A DNA stretch of 64,000 nucleotides from Hymenoscyphus infarciens (Eukaryota; Ascomycota; Leotiomycetes; Helotiales; Helotiaceae), in assembly GCA_001414345.1 (NCBI GenBank), contig LLCB01000179.1, positions 54,716 through 118,715 of the forward strand. The letters run 5' to 3'. A program made the position numbers and the translations under genes. Within the stretch, counting starts at the first letter, position 1. The number at the start of each line of letters is the position of its first letter. The notes below the pieces were generated by a model that was not told the origin of the DNA, searched no databases, and worked only from the letters and a program-made list of their open reading frames with translations. Of this stretch, positions 23,780-34,572 are shown piece after piece.

Positions 23780-24341
23780 AAACCGCGAGGGGAAACTTGA
23801 AGAAAACATTCAATGGCGTTCGGAGTACTGGGTAGTCGGCGAAATAATACCTTCGTCGACAACGTAGCATCAAGCGGGTAGGCGGTCACATTGGAAGACT
23901 GCGGGTTGCATGTAATATTTCCTGTTTGTTCAGTAGTTATTTCACTTCGTTGTGTATAGGGTTACGATTAGGATTGACGAAGGCATTCGATACGACTTTA
24001 TTCCATGTCTTGAACACAAACTGTTTGACTATTTATTGTTTGGTGAGACCCTTGAAAGATGGTTGCGATATACAGCGTCCGGAGACATTTCCTTGTTTTC
24101 CATGCAAGTGGAGAACAACGCCAGCTTTCAATTCAGTTAGATAATGGCATCACCAGATAGACTCCTCGGATCATCTTTCTTTCCCAAATACTTCCCAACA
24201 ACACGACATAACCATATCCCGTCTCGAACACAAGGTACCAGCGCACCAACTGCCAACCCCAAGGAGCTCCCTGGTCAACATCGGAGCTAGGGCCACAACA
24301 TCGAATAGATCACTCAACGACTCAACCAACCTGCCCAAGCC
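23780..24341. other. Intergenic / UTRs
   Basis: This holds the 3' end of the Ggamma transcript and the leader of the Rdx gene. Two overlapping short ORFs at 23926-24144 lack motifs. No further feature was seen. Confidence 0.5.
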
Positions 24342-27079
24342 ATGGAGAACCCATCGCCACTCTTGCCCAGGGTTACTATTCAATTCTGTACACAATGTAA
24401 ATGGATGCTGCGAGCTGCCTATGTGAGTACAAAAAGGTCTTATCCAAACCATTTACACCCCTCTTATCCGAAGAATCTATTGCCTTCCCCTCTACCAGGT
24501 GACGTTTCAATTGAAGCAAAGCGTCAACATTCTTGTCCCCGCAGTCTCACGCGCAAGAATTGGACCTCATAAGTTTAAACACATTTCTCATGTCGAAACA
24601 ATGTTGTGTTCAATGACTTGCATCCGAATGTTTGCTAATGAAGTGGCAGTTTGCACAGGAACTTCTCTCAACCTTCGGAAACTCTCTTGGCGAAGTTGCG
24701 CTGCAACCATCCACGGGGGGGAAATTTACTGTTCATTTATATCACGCTGCTCCGAGTAGTAATGACAATGGACCTGATACTGTAAAGGAATACTTGCTTT
24801 GGGATAGAAATGCTGAAGGCGGATTTCCGGGTATGTCATTTTCTTCATCACGCCATCAGCAGCATTATTTGCCTCCTAAGTTTTGAGCTGGTTCACGTCG
24901 ACGTTTCATTTCGTTTTGCCATAATCACCTACCCTACGCACAGTTGTCTCTGCATCCGCTCTCCAATCCAATTGCCAGTCTCATTGAGTAACTAGAATTG
25001 GAGCCCGAAGCCAGTGGCTCTGAGCTTGTGAGATGTCTCATAATCAGCCCATTGGATGACTTCCTCTTTTTTTTTCTATCCTCATTTTCTGGGCTACATG
25101 TGGGTGCCAAGAGGAGCATTTTTCTTCTACCTATTACCTAGGTATGAAAGTGCCAATAATCCTGGTCTGTAGTGTGGTTGAGGTCGAGGTCGAGGTCGAG
25201 GTCGAGGTCGTTCCTTCCTCAACCACCCCCGGGTCGTTCTTTCCTTTCTTGTCAGACACAACACCAACACAGCAATTCTTGCGGAAGCATTTCGCAAGAA
25301 AGGAAGGAGACACAACACCAACACAGCAATTCTTGCGGACAACCTGGAAGCATTTCGCAAGAAAGGAAGGAGCCACAACCCCAGCCCAACGCTAAGAAAA
25401 TCTTCAAAACCTCTCGTTCCCCTCTCCATCTTCCTTCTCATCACGACAACATGCTTCTCCACCATCGACACCACCTCTCACTCCATCCACGTGAAAGACC
25501 TTCGGATCCCCTTGGAAGAACCCAGTCTCAGATGGTCCGTCACCGAGAAAGAGCTGTTCCGACTCTATACCTTTCCGCGAGATTTTCTCGTCTTAGGTGG
25601 TGAGGCTCTTTCTCATTTAGGTTGCCGTGTCTCGCGAGTTACCTTTTTCAATCACAATTTTGTGGTTTGGTGCGTCTCCCACTTGGGGGCAGTAGGGGTG
25701 GGAGACTCTATTTCTAAATGTATTCTTCTTGTGGGCTCTTTTGTTTGTTGGCTACCTGGGCTTAAAACCTCTAGCATCGGGTCATACCATGAGAATGGGA
25801 CTTGGGCTCAATTCTGGGTACGGTGTTTCTGTTTGGTCTTCGCCATCTGCCGTTTTGTCTTCCTGTTTGTCGCGATTCCATTCTACATCTGCTCCTGCAT
25901 TGTCATTTTTGGATTGACTTTGCTGGATCCAGTCTTGGTCTTCATCTTCATCGTCATTTTCGTCCATCATCGCTACGATAATGCCTTCTTGTCTCGTTGT
26001 ACTTTTGCAGCCGGAAAACATGATACGTTCTGTGGTTATTGCGTTTCTGGCCACCACGTTGCTTTCGGCTTTCGGGGTCCCGCTCATCTGGGCAGCCTGG
26101 CTCCTGGTTCGAAAACCTCGTCCCGGTGTTTCGCATCGAATTGCTGTTTTACTTGTTCCTTGCCTTTCCCATTCGACGGCCATGGCCATAGATTCTTTTG
26201 ACAAGGTGTTCTATCAAGCTAGACTTGTTGGAAGTCAATTGTCGTGGGAGTGATATCCTCGGGGATGTTTATACAGTGTCGCATCATAGCTTTTAATTAA
26301 GAATGTTTAGGAGAATTAAGAAACCGAGTTCCTGATTCCCCTGAACTATTTTAGAAAATGCCGAAAAACAAGGACATATCCTCTCACTACCTCTATTTCT
26401 AGTTCTCAAGCGCGCCTGTTTCCAGCATCAACACCAACAAGCAACTAACCTCATTTTCAAAATAGAAACGAAAGAACTCAAAAAACGAGTTAGAGATGTA
26501 ATCGACCCATCTAGAAATCTAGGCCACGTTGATGGACACAAAAGTAAGTTCCCACTCCCTTTAAATTCTCTCTATCTCTTATAGCCGAAATAGATCCTGG
26601 ATAAGTAGCCAGGGTGAGATTTAGAGAGATACCCTCTCTCTATACCTCGAACCTATTGAACGCCACTCTCCCAAAACCACTCCAAAAAAAAAGATCTTCC
26701 ACATACTTTCGTACTTCTGCTATGGCCAACGACCCAATGTTTGAGTCCTTCTTTTTCTAAACTAGAGACTAATCAAATCCCAGAACCAACCACCATCCCA
26801 ACGACACAAGGTCCCCTGTCCCCAACCGCGCAACCTCTCCCAAGTCCCCTTAGCCCTCTCGCACCCCACGGGCAGGTTCATTACACCAACCCCTTGAATC
26901 ATGAGCCCAGTCAAACAACCGAGAAGACGCTCCGTCAAACAGAAGGTCTGACTTTACGCCAGAGTGGAGGTGTTTCTACGCAACATGTCGAGGAGGTGAA
27001 GCCTGCTATCGCCGAGGAAGCGAAGGGAGATGGAAGGGGAAAGGAAAAGGAAAAGGAGGTGTGTGAGGACTGCCAGTAA
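24342..27079 (+). CDS. Selenoprotein W-like Rdx family protein (Cys form) with a 1.6-kb intron
   Basis: The best model is join(24342..24422,24650..24830,26466..26543,26766..27079), 217 aa. The last acceptor could instead place exon 4 at 26784, giving 211 aa. Exon 1 gives a thioredoxin-like strand with the redox motif CTQC (QFCTQCKWMLRAAY). Exon 2 gives FAQELLSTFGNSLGEVALQP to DRNAEGGFP. Exon 3 gives ETKELKKRVRDVIDPSRNLG and HVDGHK, which completes the family signature. Splicing GGTATGT to AATAG restores the codon for Glu exactly. The tail is low complexity and ends KEVCEDCQ. Rdx proteins have a thioredoxin-like fold and are thought to act in redox regulation. Cys replaces selenocysteine here, as in fungi generally. 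Intron 2 (24831-26465, 1635 bp) is far longer than other introns in the window and holds repeats and a long open frame. Confidence 0.82.
25180..25209. repeat. GAGGTC hexamer microsatellite in intron
   Basis: Five perfect tandem GAGGTC units lie inside the large intron of the Rdx gene. Confidence 0.85.
25182..26204 (+). other. Long open frame inside the Rdx intron, gene status unresolved
   Basis: One plus-strand frame stays open for about 340 codons from the end of the hexamer repeat to the stop at 26204. It contains KPLVPLSIFLLITTTCFS, then VKDLRIPLEEPSLRWSVTEK and ELFRLYTFPRDFLVLGG, and further on hydrophobic, Cys-rich sequence. It has no upstream ATG. Another plus frame from 25981 to 26253 encodes a clear hydrophobic helix (SVVIAFLATTLLSAFGVPLI), and a minus frame (25782-26204) encodes an acidic, Ser-rich peptide. 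I tried joining the first open frame to the 25981 frame with the acceptor ending TTTTGCAG before 26020, but the phases disagree. It may be a nested gene with an unfound exon, a decayed insertion, or chance openness. Confidence 0.25.
25253..25371. repeat. Tandem duplication of about 55-63 bp in intron
   Basis: A unit starting near ACACAACACCAACACAGC and ending AAGAAAGGAAGGAG occurs twice in a row. The second copy has a 9-bp insertion (about ACAACCTGG). Both lengths preserve the same reading frame. Confidence 0.8.
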
Positions 27080-27621
27080 AGCAATATTTTGCAGGGGAAA
27101 TTAAGGCTCGGACTTTCTAGCTTAGAGGTCTAGTAAAAACTTGCAATAAAGAGAGAGGCTTGTTCCTTTTTTTTTTGCCACTCCAGTGATTAGTTTGCTA
27201 CATCTATGACTGTCAAAGAAGCTGGCTATTAACTAAGTGGGAGACTAAGTCAATCTACTGATAATGTCGGTCAAGACTCAGAAATTGAATATAAATTGAA
27301 AGATCGAACGGAATCAACCAAATACTTCAATTTATGTCTGTGTTTGGGCCGTCTTTCCAATTTTTCGCTTCATACTTGTACCATGGAGATAGTCAGATCC
27401 GGGACCCAACGCGAGGGTCAGTTTCCACATAGCGCAATGAGTGAGATAGTATCTTGATTGTCATAGGAATGTTTTTGGATCCATAGAGAGGACTGAGATT
27501 TCCCTTCGCAACACGGGTTCACAGTACTAAGAACTTTGTGTGATGTTGTAACTTTTCTAAATGCAATGCTAGGTTTACAATATTTTACATGGTGTCATAA
27601 AAAAGTAACTGCTAGATCTAC
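27080..27621. other. Intergenic between convergent genes
   Basis: The stretch is AT-moderate and holds the 3' regions of the Rdx gene and the mitochondrial membrane-protein gene. A T-run lies at 27165-27175. No gene was seen. Confidence 0.5.
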
Positions 27622-28656
27622 TCACAAAGGCTGCTGAATCGTGACGATCTTATCGAGGGCACGCCCATCATCCAAAGCTTGACCTGAAGTTACATCCATG
27701 TTGTATTTTCTGCCTTTAATTCTAACCTTGTCAAACCCTTCTCTAGACCAAGCCCTCTTTGTGTCATACCATAATCCCGAAAATGCATTGCTGACTGCAG
27801 TATTCATCTTTCGGAAGGGTGCGGTCGCTTTATGGGCTTCCTCATATTTTAACCGCTCGGCTTCCTCCCGTGCCAGTCCTTCTTCGTGTCTTTTGATTGC
27901 GGCCTTCTGGGAGGGGCTCAGATGTGGATTTAGAGGCTTATACATTATAAACTCGGCAGGGGGAATATATAATTTCCTCGCAGGGAAAAAGGGCACGGGG
28001 AACATCTTCCGGAATTCGACCTCCAGTTCTAAGCTTCTTGGTTTGGACCCGTCTGTGGTTTTATTAGGGATCGCGGTGATTTTCCTGATAATTCCTGATG
28101 CCCCTAGCACCAACCACGTCCCGAGACCTGCCCAAAGCATCCCAGCTATACCGAAGCCGTAGGGAATGAGATAGTGGACGCCATCTGGGGGAATTATGTA
28201 GAGGCGTGTGCAGTAGACCGCTTGGGACATGAAGAGGGTTGTGGTCACCCAACATGATACGAAGTAACGTGTGTGGGAGGGGGCGATGTAGAGGGTTGAT
28301 GGTTCGTCCTTTTGCAGCAGTGAGTCGGCATACGTTTTGTAGTTCACTGAAGGAGCGACCAGTGCTTTCTTTGGGATTGTGAGGTTTTTTGTAGGGGCGG
28401 GTTTGGAATGATTTTGAGGTATGGTGGGCTTTGGGATTGTGATTTCTTTGGGAGGTATGCCACTGAGGCTCGGCCTTGGGGCTATTGGATTTAAGGGCGT
28501 GGACCCTCTTCTAGGTGTGTTGTGAGACTTTTTGTTTGCTTGGAGGAATGGCGTGGTGGTGAAGAGTCGAGGTTGATAACTACTTAGTTGGAGCGGCTGC
28601 ACTGGTCTTGTAAACAGACTGTGCTGGCGCAGACATCCTCTGGAGAAGGCCGACAT
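27622..28656 (-). CDS. Mitochondrial inner-membrane protein, TMEM223-like
   Basis: A single exon starts with ATG at 28656 and encodes 344 aa. The N-terminus is rich in Arg, Ser and Leu without acids (MSAFSRGCLRQHSLFTRPVQ), a typical mitochondrial presequence, and is followed by a Pro/Lys-rich linker. Two hydrophobic helices lie at roughly residues 130-155 (TRYFVSCWVTTTLFMSQAVY) and 165-190 (YLIPYGFGIAGMLWAGLGTW). After them come an ELEVEFRKMFPVPFFPARKL segment, a basic/acidic helix, and a C-terminal globular part with LWYDTKRAWSREGF. The organisation of two helices followed by a matrix or intermembrane domain suggests the TMEM223/TMEM186-like group associated with respiratory-complex assembly. 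That assignment is tentative, while mitochondrial localisation is well supported. It shares a 252-bp intergenic region with PDX1, which is also mitochondrial. Confidence 0.72.
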   Translation of the reverse strand: MSAFSRGCLRQHSLFTRPVQPLQLSSYQPRLFTTTPFLQANKKSHNTPRRGSTPLNPIAPRPSLSGIPPKEITIPKPTIPQNHSKPAPTKNLTIPKKALVAPSVNYKTYADSLLQKDEPSTLYIAPSHTRYFVSCWVTTTLFMSQAVYCTRLYIIPPDGVHYLIPYGFGIAGMLWAGLGTWLVLGASGIIRKITAIPNKTTDGSKPRSLELEVEFRKMFPVPFFPARKLYIPPAEFIMYKPLNPHLSPSQKAAIKRHEEGLAREEAERLKYEEAHKATAPFRKMNTAVSNAFSGLWYDTKRAWSREGFDKVRIKGRKYNMDVTSGQALDDGRALDKIVTIQQPL

Positions 28657-28908
28657 CTGAAATTAGAACCATTAGCATAGGTGCTTTGCCATTGAAGGGC
28701 GGCTGGAATTGCATACCTTGAATATCTTCAATTGTCTACTCGAGCGCATCTTCAACCAAAAAGTCGCGGTGCATATCGGAGCTCGGGGATTATCGTTAGC
28801 GCGGGCCCGCCAATTCAGCGTCCCAACGACTAAATACTTTGATCATCTTTAAACAGCTTCCTCAACCACGCCCACAGCTCAATTGAGCACCAATTCTTCA
28901 CAGCCAGT
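28657..28908. promoter_or_regulatory. Compact bidirectional promoter of two mitochondrial genes
   Basis: The 252 bp lie between divergent start codons. They contain GC-rich GCGCGGGCCCGCC at about 28800 and no TATA box, as expected for a housekeeping promoter. Co-regulation of the two genes is inferred from position. Confidence 0.55.
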
Positions 28909-30235
28909 ATGGCATCTTTTGCGGCAGCTTGCCGCCTTTCGGCGAGGCTCACCACCAGGCAGTTGCGACAAGATGCCGCTGTTCGAGGTGCGCAAATCCT
29001 GGCAAGAAATTATTGGGAAAAGGGCTACTGACTTTAGAACAGGCTTCCGAACATCGGCTTCCTCAATGGCTGCGCAGAGCTTCACCATGCCTGCCTTGTC
29101 ACCTACCATGACCGAAGGGAACATTGCTAGCTGGAAAGTTAAGGAGGGAGATTCGTTCGAGGCGGGGGATGTGCTCTTGGAAATCGAGACGGATAAGGCC
29201 TCAATGGACGTGGAGGCACAAGATGACGGCATCATGGCCAAGATTACGAAGGGAGACGGTACAAAGGGAATTCCAGTTGGAACACAAATTGGTGTTCTCG
29301 CAGAAGTGGGAGACGATATTAGCACTTTGGAAATGCCCTCGGATGCCGAACCCGCCCCATCACCAAAGAAGGAGACCTCGAGCCCAGAGCCCTCAGAACC
29401 GAAATCAGAGGCTGCCGCATCAAAATCTTCCGATTCGAAGAAGGCTTCGAGCCCGGCAAAGAAGCAGACAAAACCACTGCTGCCATCAGTTCAGGCTCTG
29501 ATTCACCAAAAGGGTCTCGAGCAGGCGGATATCGATAAGATGTCACCAAGCGGTCCCAACAACAGGCTGCTAAAGGGTGATGTGCTTGCATATTTGGGCT
29601 CAATCTCCGAATCATATCCCTCAGAGCTCTCTAGCAAGATTGCGAAACTCAGTCATCTTGATCTCAGCAACATCAAACTCGCCACAACCGTACCAAAACC
29701 AGCGAAGAAGGTTGAAGCAATCCCCGAGCCGGTGGTAGAAAAGGATCTCGAAGTTGCTGTCCCAATTTCCATGGCACAAGTCATTGAAGTCCAGCAACGA
29801 ATCCAGAAGACCTTGGGTGTATTCATGCCACTATCTACCTTCATTGCTCGTGCTGCAGATGTTGCGAATGACGATTTACCTCGATCCAGAACATACAAGC
29901 CATCTTCGGATGAGTTATTCAACCAAGTACTTGGCCTTGACAAGATCACAAGCGCGGGAGGCGTTAGGGGTAACTTTTTGCCTCAAATAACTGCACTCCC
30001 TGGAGCTGCCCCAACGAAGGGTACAAGAGGGCCTTCTAAGAGTGCAGATATCATTGATATTCTTTCCGGAACTACAAGACGGAAAGCTCCCGTACTCTCT
30101 CCAAAGCCGGGAATGTCTGCATCTGTCAACGTTTTCAGCGTCAAGGTGCCAAAGGGTGACGAGAAGAGAGCTCAAGTCTTCCTTGATAGAGTAAAGACCG
30201 TTTTAGAAGGGGAGCCTGGAAGACTTGTTTTGTGA
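28909..30235 (+). CDS. PDX1: Pyruvate dehydrogenase complex protein X (E3-binding protein)
   Basis: The spliced CDS is join(28909..28987,29043..30235), 423 aa. The 55-bp intron joins AAVRG to FRTSASSMAAQ in frame. The presequence MASFAAACRLSARLTTRQLR targets the mitochondrial matrix. The lipoyl domain (about residues 40-120) has PALSPTMTEGNIASWKVKEG and the lipoyl-lysine motif ETDKASMD. After a Ser/Pro/Glu hinge comes a peripheral-subunit-binding domain (PSVQALIHQKGLEQADIDKM to RLLKGDVLAYLG). The C-terminal part is divergent and lacks the HxxxDG catalytic motif of dihydrolipoyl acetyltransferase, which is why I call it protein X rather than E2. It docks dihydrolipoamide dehydrogenase (E3) onto the E2 core. 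Length is normal. Confidence 0.93.
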
Positions 30236-30904
30236 GGGCTTGCATGATTTGTATTGTAGTGTAGACAAAAAATAGTTTGATGATACCACTATTTACATTC
30301 ATTGGTTCTGCAAGTGTGGGGGGGGGGGCTATACATGTTTTCGAATTTCGTATCTTAACGATACGGCTCTTCATTTGCCATTTGGCCTCGCCATCTGGTC
30401 TATCTCCGGGGACTGAGGATTTGACATTGCAACCCTTTTTCTCACTTTTTGTATTTACAAAGCTTGTTACAGACTGGGTCCCTCACATTTTTAATCAATG
30501 GCCACTCACTGGCCATTACTACAAGTAAAGTGGTTTAAAATATGTCATCTAATAAACACCCAAGCTTTCTCGTTGTCTCACAAAATATGAACATTAAGAA
30601 TACATGAACTCGCTTATGACGAAGGAGCAAACGAATCAGATGATAAGGAATGTGACATTATTTTTATGACCAGAGTCCATATTTGCTCAATTCTTCTTTT
30701 TGAATTATGCCCAACAAATTGAGCAAAAGGCTCTCAAAACGCAAGCCATGCAATCCCAGCCCCGCAAGTAAAACTGAAAAGGAAAATAATGGAAAACGAC
30801 ATGATAAAACACAAGATAACCCCATTACACACCGATCTTCCCCACACTTTCATGCCCCCTCATTCATTCACCACTCATCTCGACCACCAATCTCAACTCA
30901 CGCC
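30236..30904. other. Intergenic between convergent genes
   Basis: This is 3' sequence of PDX1 and of the small secreted protein gene. A G-run of nine lies near 30320. No gene was seen. Confidence 0.5.
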
Positions 30905-31312
30905 CTAAGCCTTGAAAGAAATCCTCGTGAAGCCTGGGAAAATATTCTCAAATCCAAATTTACAAGTGTTCTGCGGTTGAGCACCATCACACCCCAAATT
31001 CGGGACATTGTAAGTAAAAGCGGGAGAGCTGGGCGTCGCATATGTGGCTTGGATTCCCTCGGTGATACTCTTCCAGGTGTAGGTGAGGGAGTAGCCTTCT
31101 TTGCATGGAATGGTACCGGAAGTAGGGAGGGGTGCTCCTTCAGAGCTACCTTGGCAGGTTGGTGCATCGCCGACGAGGCCGTTGAGGACTGTGAGGTTGA
31201 CAATTGTTGGCGAGGAGACGACTGCTGTTCCGCTGATTCCGAAGACGCCGTCTGCTGAGACTGTGGTGAGGAGTGCTGCTGTTGCAGCGAGGAGGGTGGT
31301 TGAGAATTGCAT
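30905..31312 (-). CDS. Small secreted cysteine-containing protein
   Basis: A single exon of 135 aa. I chose the ATG at 31312 because it starts a clean signal peptide (MQFSTTLLAATAALLTTVSA). An upstream in-frame ATG would put a polar extension before it. The mature part is about 115 residues, rich in Thr, Ser, Gly and Pro. It has four Cys (in APTCQGS, IPCKEG, LGCDG and NTCKFG), enough for two disulfides, and one NLT glycosylation sequon. It ends GFTRISFKA. I do not recognise the family. Size, secretion and Cys content fit the loose class of small secreted proteins that includes wall proteins and candidate effectors, but nothing here proves an interaction with a host. Confidence 0.8.
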   Translation of the reverse strand: MQFSTTLLAATAALLTTVSADGVFGISGTAVVSSPTIVNLTVLNGLVGDAPTCQGSSEGAPLPTSGTIPCKEGYSLTYTWKSITEGIQATYATPSSPAFTYNVPNLGCDGAQPQNTCKFGFENIFPGFTRISFKA

Positions 31313-31807
31313 TTTGGGTGTTGTTTGGGGGTTTTCGTAGAGAGTCAAGTTTTACAAAGGTAAAATGTGATTGAGTGACGTGGTTCTGTAGAGTGAAATA
31401 TTGAACTGTGTCTTGAATGTCTGATGAATGCTTTCAAAAACGAGGGAAGCTTCCCATTATTTATATCAATCAACACTCCACCAACACATATGCTCTTCAA
31501 ATATACATTCCAAGAAAATACATGTTCGTAAACAAGCGCGAATGATGTAGAACCGAGGCTACACGAGAAACCCCTCGCAAACTCCTTCCAAACGTCATAC
31601 AATTCCACATATTCTCGTATTTTCAGGTACAAGAACACTGCAAACTCTGGTGCCTTGTGTAATCACCCGCAACGTTGCGCGATCTACTCGCACGCGCAAG
31701 GATTTTTGCGTGAGCCGCCGGCAGTTGACCATATAGACGAGGGTGTTGAATGGATAGATGCACCGTATTAAGTGGCTTCATATAAGCGAATGCGCGCATC
31801 ATGGGTA
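31313..31807. other. Promoter side of the secreted protein gene
   Basis: No coding signal. A short hairpin (ACGCGCAAGGA and TTTTTGCGTG) lies near 31690-31715. Confidence 0.4.
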
Positions 31808-32289
31808 GGGATGTTAAATTTACGAAAAGCCAGAGTCCAATACTCCGTACGATTAAAGCGTAATGTAACGCTTCCAGGGCCTTGTGCTATATTATGCTTC
31901 ACTTTGGGCCAAGAACCAATAGGAAGGCTGCATTTTATAGCCAAGTAACAACGGGTCTGAATTGAAGTAAAGAAACCTATACTATAAAAGTCAGATAAAA
32001 TCAAAAAAATATAACAAAAACTATAATTGATTTCAAAAAGTCTTGTTAGAGAGTGTATAAAGTATGAGCTATTTTAAGTGACTGGTTGTCGCTCTACTTG
32101 AAAATTAAGATTATGAGGTTTGGTAAGGTTTAGGTGTGGCTGGTGCCTCAAATCAGCGTCTTTTTTTCCCTACACGTCGAGCCACCTTTCAAATAATGCC
32201 TAGATAATACTCAAAACTAGGCCCATAAAACAGTATATATATAATCACATAATCCCGTTGCTTTACGTAAAGCGTAAAGGTAACATCCC
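31808..32289. mobile_element. 482-bp TA-flanked MITE
   Basis: The left end GGGATGTTAAATTTACG and the reverse complement of the right end GGGATGTTACCTTTACG match over 17 bp with two differences. TA is present immediately outside both ends (31806-31807 and 32290-32291). The interior is AT-rich and has no transposase. The structure is that of a Tc1/mariner-type non-autonomous element. It is unrelated in sequence to the 9263 MITE. Confidence 0.78.
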
Positions 32290-32757
32290 TAATCATGGGG
32301 CTCTTCAAAGATATTAGCTTTAGGGATAAAGGCAGATCTCCGTCAGCTAGGGCTGTGTTTGGCTGCGGAAAATAACCCCGTTTCCCCATACCTAGGAATA
32401 CGAGGATTGTCAATCTCCGCTAAGGCAGGAGGGCAGGTTCTCAAGTAAAAAGGCGGTCATGTGCATGCAGGACCCCCTCAATTAACGGGAGACTGTAACA
32501 AGTATAACATCAGCATTGGCATCTTTCCAAGGAAGCACTGAATACTCACCTTCCAAAATGGGAATTCAATCACCCTACTCTCAGACCCAAACACGCCAGA
32601 CAAGATTGTCCAACACCGGGACTTGTAAAGGTCATATGATTTGGCAAATCGTGGTATAATGTAACATATTATTTCTTCGCGAACACTTCATAGTCGAAGA
32701 CCTTGCGCGTAACCATTTTCCCAAACGCCAAGTATGCAGTTTTCCATCCCTAAAATC
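32290..32757. other. Intergenic 3' of POB3
   Basis: Nothing beyond likely 3' UTR sequence was seen. Confidence 0.4.
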
Positions 32758-34572
32758 TTATCCTGTCTTCGCTTTCTTCTTCGGTCTCTCCTCCGCATCA
32801 CTCGGTCCACCTTCATCGTCATCACTGCCGGAACTCTCATGATTGGAATCAAACTCCTCAGCAACATCACTGTCGCTATCAGATTTGAAGTCTTCGTCAT
32901 CGCTTTCGCTGTCCTCAGCTGCGCTGCCTCTGTCTGCTCGTGCAGCCACGACTTCCTCGTCACTGCTGGCCAACTCCTCTGCTCTCAAGGCGGCTTGAAG
33001 GATTGCAGTATTGTCCTCGTCCATCTCATTCTTGACCCTCAATCCCTTACCCTTGAAGAAAGACTCTAGGCTTCTTTGCTCCTCCCGATTGATATTCGAA
33101 AACTGAGATTCGCCAGCGTCCTTCAATTGAACTGTAATATCAAATGTTCGACTTGCTGATACAGCTCCACCGACACGAGAAAAGACAATCGTCTTGATTT
33201 GGTCGAAGGAAATATAGGTTGCTGGTTTAGGTACGAACATGAATGCTTTTTCTAAACAGTAGAGAAAACCTTCGCTTGCCTTGATAGAACACTTGATACC
33301 GAATTGTTGATGGTGACTATCTCATGTTAGCTGGTTTCTTGGTTCATAAGGGAAAGTTCACGTACCTCAAGAAGTCCTTAGCAGGATAATTGATTTTTTT
33401 CTGCGCAAGCCCTTTGAAGACATCTGTAACAACTTGGTGTAGAGGTTGCTCGTAATGTGGCGCGAGTTTACCCTTGTATTTACCTTCCAATAACTCATCG
33501 GTCATATTGAGATCGATAGTCACTTCTTCGTCTACTTTAAATTGCATGACCAAAAATGGGTATCTTGTTTGTCCTTGTCGAAGTGGTGGATCGAGACCAA
33601 CACATATCATAAAATGTTGTTCATCGGGCTTTGGCAGAGACATGAATTTCTTGATGTGCTCGTACTGAATCTTGTAATCGTATGTTTTGCCGCGCAATCG
33701 GAAGGAATTCTCGTACATATCGATATCGAAACGTCCTCTGCTCAATATTAGTAAGAATGGTTAACAGGGGGAGAACTTCAAAAGCGTACCTAGGAGTGAG
33801 ATGTAGAACATCAAGAAACGTGGCAAAGGTGTCACCGGCAACCTCTCCGATTTCTGCCTTGTCCATGAGAGTGTCGTAGAAGAGGTTCGCGGCATTCTGT
33901 TCCTCCTCTCCTTCAGCGTCACTCGGCGCATCTTCGCCCTCTAAAGCCTCCTTTTTCGTAGTAACACCAGGAATATAGAGTCTCATTTCGACAAGCTGAT
34001 CTACTCCAGCGCCCGCTCTCTTGCCCTTTCCAGGCTGGTCGACATTGGGTCCCAAGGAGAACTCAACAGCAACCTCATTTTTGCCTGCCAAGTTGGTGTT
34101 TGTAATTTCGGTGTATGGAATCTCGAACGCTGGTCGGTTTTGGACGTTGAATGCCAACTCAGCCTTGCCAAACTCCCCCTTTCCCCAATTCCATCCACGA
34201 AGGGAATGCTCCTTTTGGTCGAGGTTGGTGCTGTAGAAGTTCTTGAACGTTTTGGTTAATCGTTCGAGATCCTACTCTTGTCAGCGGGCGGCTCATCGAA
34301 TCGCTCAAACGGTAAGAGCTCACCTCTTGGGCAAATCCATCAAGTTGAACAACACCGGAATTTCTGAGGAGGATTTTGACTTCATAGCCTTTTGCTGCTC
34401 TGCTCCATTGTGCGCCTCCGATATTGCTGCCATCCAAAGTGAAGGTATCACCACCGCCTGAAGGCTTCCAGCCTACTCCCGATTCTGCGAAACGGCATTT
34501 ACCTGAATCTTTTGAGAGATCAAGGTAAATGTTGTCGAAGCTTTCCCTAATGGTTCCCGGTTCATCAGCCAT
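32758..34572 (-). CDS. POB3: FACT complex subunit Pob3 (SSRP1-like)
   Basis: The spliced CDS is complement(join(32758..33316,33366..33737,33790..34271,34324..34572)), 553 aa. The start MADEPGTIRESFDNIYLDLS leads into the N-terminal PH-like dimerisation domain (binds Spt16). A middle tandem-PH domain follows (EGEEEQNAANLFYDTLMDKA, RFDIDMYENSFRLRGKTYDY, LPKPDEQHFMICVGLDPPLR, EKAFMFVPKPATYISFDQI). The acidic tail is dense in Asp, Glu and Ser and ends RPKKKAKTG, a likely nuclear signal. As in other fungi there is no HMG box, which is supplied by a separate protein. FACT with Spt16 displaces and restores H2A-H2B during transcription and replication. At the last intron the codon becomes Ser before HHQQFG. 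The model is complete with no lesions. Confidence 0.96.

Noticed and set aside
25782..26204. 140-codon minus-strand acidic ORF in the Rdx intron
   Set aside because: It overlaps two plus-strand open frames and starts inside low-complexity sequence, so I could not decide on any of the three and annotated only the open region.
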